Positions 62,460 through 64,000 of a stretch of DNA of 64,000 nucleotides are shown piece after piece. Below the pieces are notes generated by a model. The model saw only the letters and a program-made list of their open reading frames with translations, was not told the DNA's origin and did no database searches. The position numbers were made by a program, and so were the translations under genes. The stretch's first letter is position 1. Each line of letters opens with the position of its first letter. The DNA comes from Umezawaea beigongshangensis (lineage in GTDB: Bacteria; Actinomycetota; Actinomycetes; Mycobacteriales; Pseudonocardiaceae), in NCBI RefSeq assembly GCF_016464305.1, contig NZ_JAEIOJ010000011.1, forward strand, positions 62,001 through 126,000. The letters run 5' to 3'.

Positions 62460-63443
62460 ATGTCGACTTTGATGCGTGTGGTGGAACTCGTCCGCTTCGG
62501 TGACGCGGACACCGCGTTCGCCGTTCGAGAGCTGCCAAGACCCGCTCCCGGGCCCGGCCAGGTGCTGGTGCGCGTGGAGGCCACGTCCGTGAACCCTCTC
62601 GATCTGCAGACTCGGCGCGGCGACTACCGCGACCAGGTGGCGTTACCCGCGGTGATCGGCAACGACGTGTCCGGCGTGGTGGTCGAGACCGGTCCCGGGG
62701 CAGACGACTTCCAGCCGGGCGACGAGGTCTGGTACCTGGCGCCGATCTTCACCGGGCGGGGAACCTACGCCGAGTTCCACGTGGTCGAGCAGGCTCTGGT
62801 CGCCCGCAAACCCGCGGGGTTGTCGCACGTGGAGGCCGCCGGTCTCGCGCTGGTGGGCGTCACGGTGTGGGAGGCGCTGGTCGAACGCGCCGGGGTGCGG
62901 GGCGGGGAACGGGTCCTGGTGCACGGCGGAGCGGGCGGGGTCGGCTCGGCCGCCGTCCAGCTCGCCAGCGCGCTGGGAGCCGAGGTGGTGACCACAGCAC
63001 GGGCGGGGGATCACGAGTTCGTCACCGGACTGGGAGCCGACATCGCGATCGACTTCTCGGCCGGTGACTACGTGCCGCAGGTCCGCGCACTGGGTGGAGT
63101 GGACGTCGTCCTGGACACGGTGGGCGGGGACACCCTCGCCCGCAGCCCGGAGGTCATCGCCGACCGGGGGCGCGTGGTGTCCATCGTGGACACCGCCGAA
63201 CCGCAGAACCTGCTCGCTGCGTGGGGCGTGAACGCGACCTACCACTTCCTCTTCGCCAGCCCGGGCCGGGCGAAGCTCGCGGCACTCGGCCGACTGGTCG
63301 ACCGGGGCAAACTCCGGCCGGTGATCGGCGCCGTGCTACCGCTGGCCGACATCGCACGGGCGCACGCGCTGTTGGAGGGCGGCTCTGCCGGCGAGGGCCG
63401 TAGACGCCCACGCGGCAAGATCGCCATCGCTGTGCGCCAGTGA
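62460..63443 (+). CDS. Zinc-free MDR-family NADPH:quinone oxidoreductase
   Basis: A protein of 327 residues: EATSVNPLDLQTRRGDYRDQ, IGNDVSGVVVETGPGAD, GRGTYAEFHVVEQ, Rossmann motif VLVHGGAGGVGSAAVQLASALGA, DVVLDTVGGDTL and a C-terminal GKIAIAV. Zinc ligands are absent. It has an AAGGTGG ribosome-binding site. Divergent pairing with an ArsR-type regulator suggests induction by a reactive or aromatic compound. Confidence 0.9.
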   Translation: MSTLMRVVELVRFGDADTAFAVRELPRPAPGPGQVLVRVEATSVNPLDLQTRRGDYRDQVALPAVIGNDVSGVVVETGPGADDFQPGDEVWYLAPIFTGRGTYAEFHVVEQALVARKPAGLSHVEAAGLALVGVTVWEALVERAGVRGGERVLVHGGAGGVGSAAVQLASALGAEVVTTARAGDHEFVTGLGADIAIDFSAGDYVPQVRALGGVDVVLDTVGGDTLARSPEVIADRGRVVSIVDTAEPQNLLAAWGVNATYHFLFASPGRAKLAALGRLVDRGKLRPVIGAVLPLADIARAHALLEGGSAGEGRRRPRGKIAIAVRQ

Positions 63444-63458
63444 GCGTGCGGGGTGGGG

Positions 63459-64000
63459 TCAGCGGGGTGGTCGGCATCGTGGTCGATCCGGATCTGACCA
63501 CTCGTGAAGCGCCGTCAGCAGCTCTGCCTCCTGCCGACCCCGCACTCCAACACCCCGGAGCATCACGCTCAACCGCGTCAGAAGATGGTTGACGATGCTC
63601 GCCGCGTTGCGCCGATCGAGCATGCGGAAGGTGTGCTCGACGTCGAACCGGCGCAGGAACGCCTGCCGGGCCAGATCCACCTCGGCCGGGTCGAGGTCGG
63701 TGCGGGAGTACCACCACCACACCGGTTTCGGGATCGCCCCGGAGGGCAACCGGTCGACCTGAAGGCGGATCACGGTGCCTTCCAGGATCGGCGGGTCCCG
63801 GCGTGGTCGGCCCAGGCGACGCGGTGGGTCAGCCCGGGGTGCAGGCGATCCCACGCCCTGATGCGGGCCGCGTCGTCGAGCCGGGTCGCGGTCCGGGTGT
63901 CGACGCCCGGTTCGCCCCAGGTGCCGGGGGCACCGAAGGCGAACTCGCCGCCGTGTCGCCGTGTCGCCGTGGTCGGCCCGTCGTGCCGGGCGGGTGCTGC
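63459..64000 (-). pseudogene. Degenerate DDE-type transposase, truncated by window edge
   Basis: From the right edge a minus frame reads GEFAFGAPGTWGEPGVDTRT and AWDRLHPGLTHRVAWADHAGT. It then shifts frame at about 63800 into PPILEGTVIRLQVDRLPSGA, IPKPVWWWYSRTDLDPAEVD and QAFLRRFDVEHTFRMLD, after which homology ends. This matches the C-terminal half of a putative transposase family common in actinomycetes (WxRLHPRLTHRxxW, PKPVWLWxS, FLRRFDLEHTFRxxKQ). The frameshift and the replaced C-terminus show that it is inactive; the N-terminal half lies outside the window. Confidence 0.65.

Overview
The window is very G+C-rich DNA with strong third-codon G/C bias, GTG starts and frequent ATGA/GTGA stop-start overlaps. 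It carries secreted enzymes with Tat-type signals and ricin-type (RICIN) lectin modules, a LAXTG sortase substrate, and PadR/MerR/TetR/TioE regulators. Together these point to a filamentous actinomycete, most likely of the Pseudonocardiaceae (Saccharothrix, Lentzea or Actinosynnema-like); the genus is an inference. No rRNA, complete tRNA, CRISPR array, prophage or antibiotic cluster was seen. The main themes are polysaccharide breakdown, hexonate catabolism, small regulator-plus-oxidoreductase stress units, and many decaying gene and IS fragments.

Region 1 (1-4430) holds a truncated GlxA-type AraC regulator, a cupin, a NemR-like TetR repressor with its operator followed by a DJ-1/PfpI protein, a TetR remnant, and a two-gene membrane protein/winged-helix operon behind a perfect palindrome. 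Region 2 (4739-19959) is a secreted plant-polysaccharide toolkit. GH127, GH10, GH43 and GH95 enzymes lie on the minus strand, and a PQQ-type sugar dehydrogenase-like protein and a ThuA/DUF1080 protein on the plus strand. All but the GH10 enzyme carry RICIN lectin modules; the GH10 enzyme has a CBM2. Two copies of a GTTAGC-GCTAAC operator flank the GH43/GH95 block. Region 3 (20313-25270) has an internally deleted glucose-1-dehydrogenase remnant, a GH15 enzyme, a DUF1330 protein and a MerR/imine-reductase-like pair.

Region 4 (25270-37300) is accessory and decayed. It contains a PadR gene followed by a broken DUF1048 tandem, a tRNA 3'-end-like fragment, remnants of at least three insertion sequences, a sortase substrate, a chymotrypsin-like protease, an RTX-repeat secreted protein, a HEAT protein, a MerR/quinone-reductase pair, an MDR remnant and an SDR/AraC operon.

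Region 5 (37318-53026) is the centrepiece: a divergent regulon around a perfect GTATGATT-AATCATAC palindrome. On the left are a GntR/FadR regulator and idonate/gluconate 5-dehydrogenase-like genes. On the right is dgoD (galactonate dehydratase), followed after a second promoter by a tightly overlapped run: sugar ABC transporter, a secreted GH51-like enzyme with RICIN, SMP-30 lactonase, Gfo/Idh dehydrogenase, PfkB kinase, IclR regulator and KDPG/KDPGal-type aldolase, then a Tat-exported five-bladed-propeller glycosidase-like protein. Read together they form a complete De Ley-Doudoroff-type route (sugar, lactone, aldonate, 2-keto-3-deoxyaldonate, phosphorylated form, pyruvate plus glyceraldehyde-3-phosphate) wired to its own secreted glycosidases. 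The best hypothesis is scavenging of galactose, possibly galactofuranose, from extracellular glycans.

Region 6 (53195-64000) has an SDR remnant with a frameshift at a G run, NmrA/MarR, TioE/DUF6194, an IS3 remnant, a three-gene epimerase/hydrolase/SDR operon opposite a TetR gene, an ArsR/quinone-reductase pair, and a decayed transposase at the right edge.
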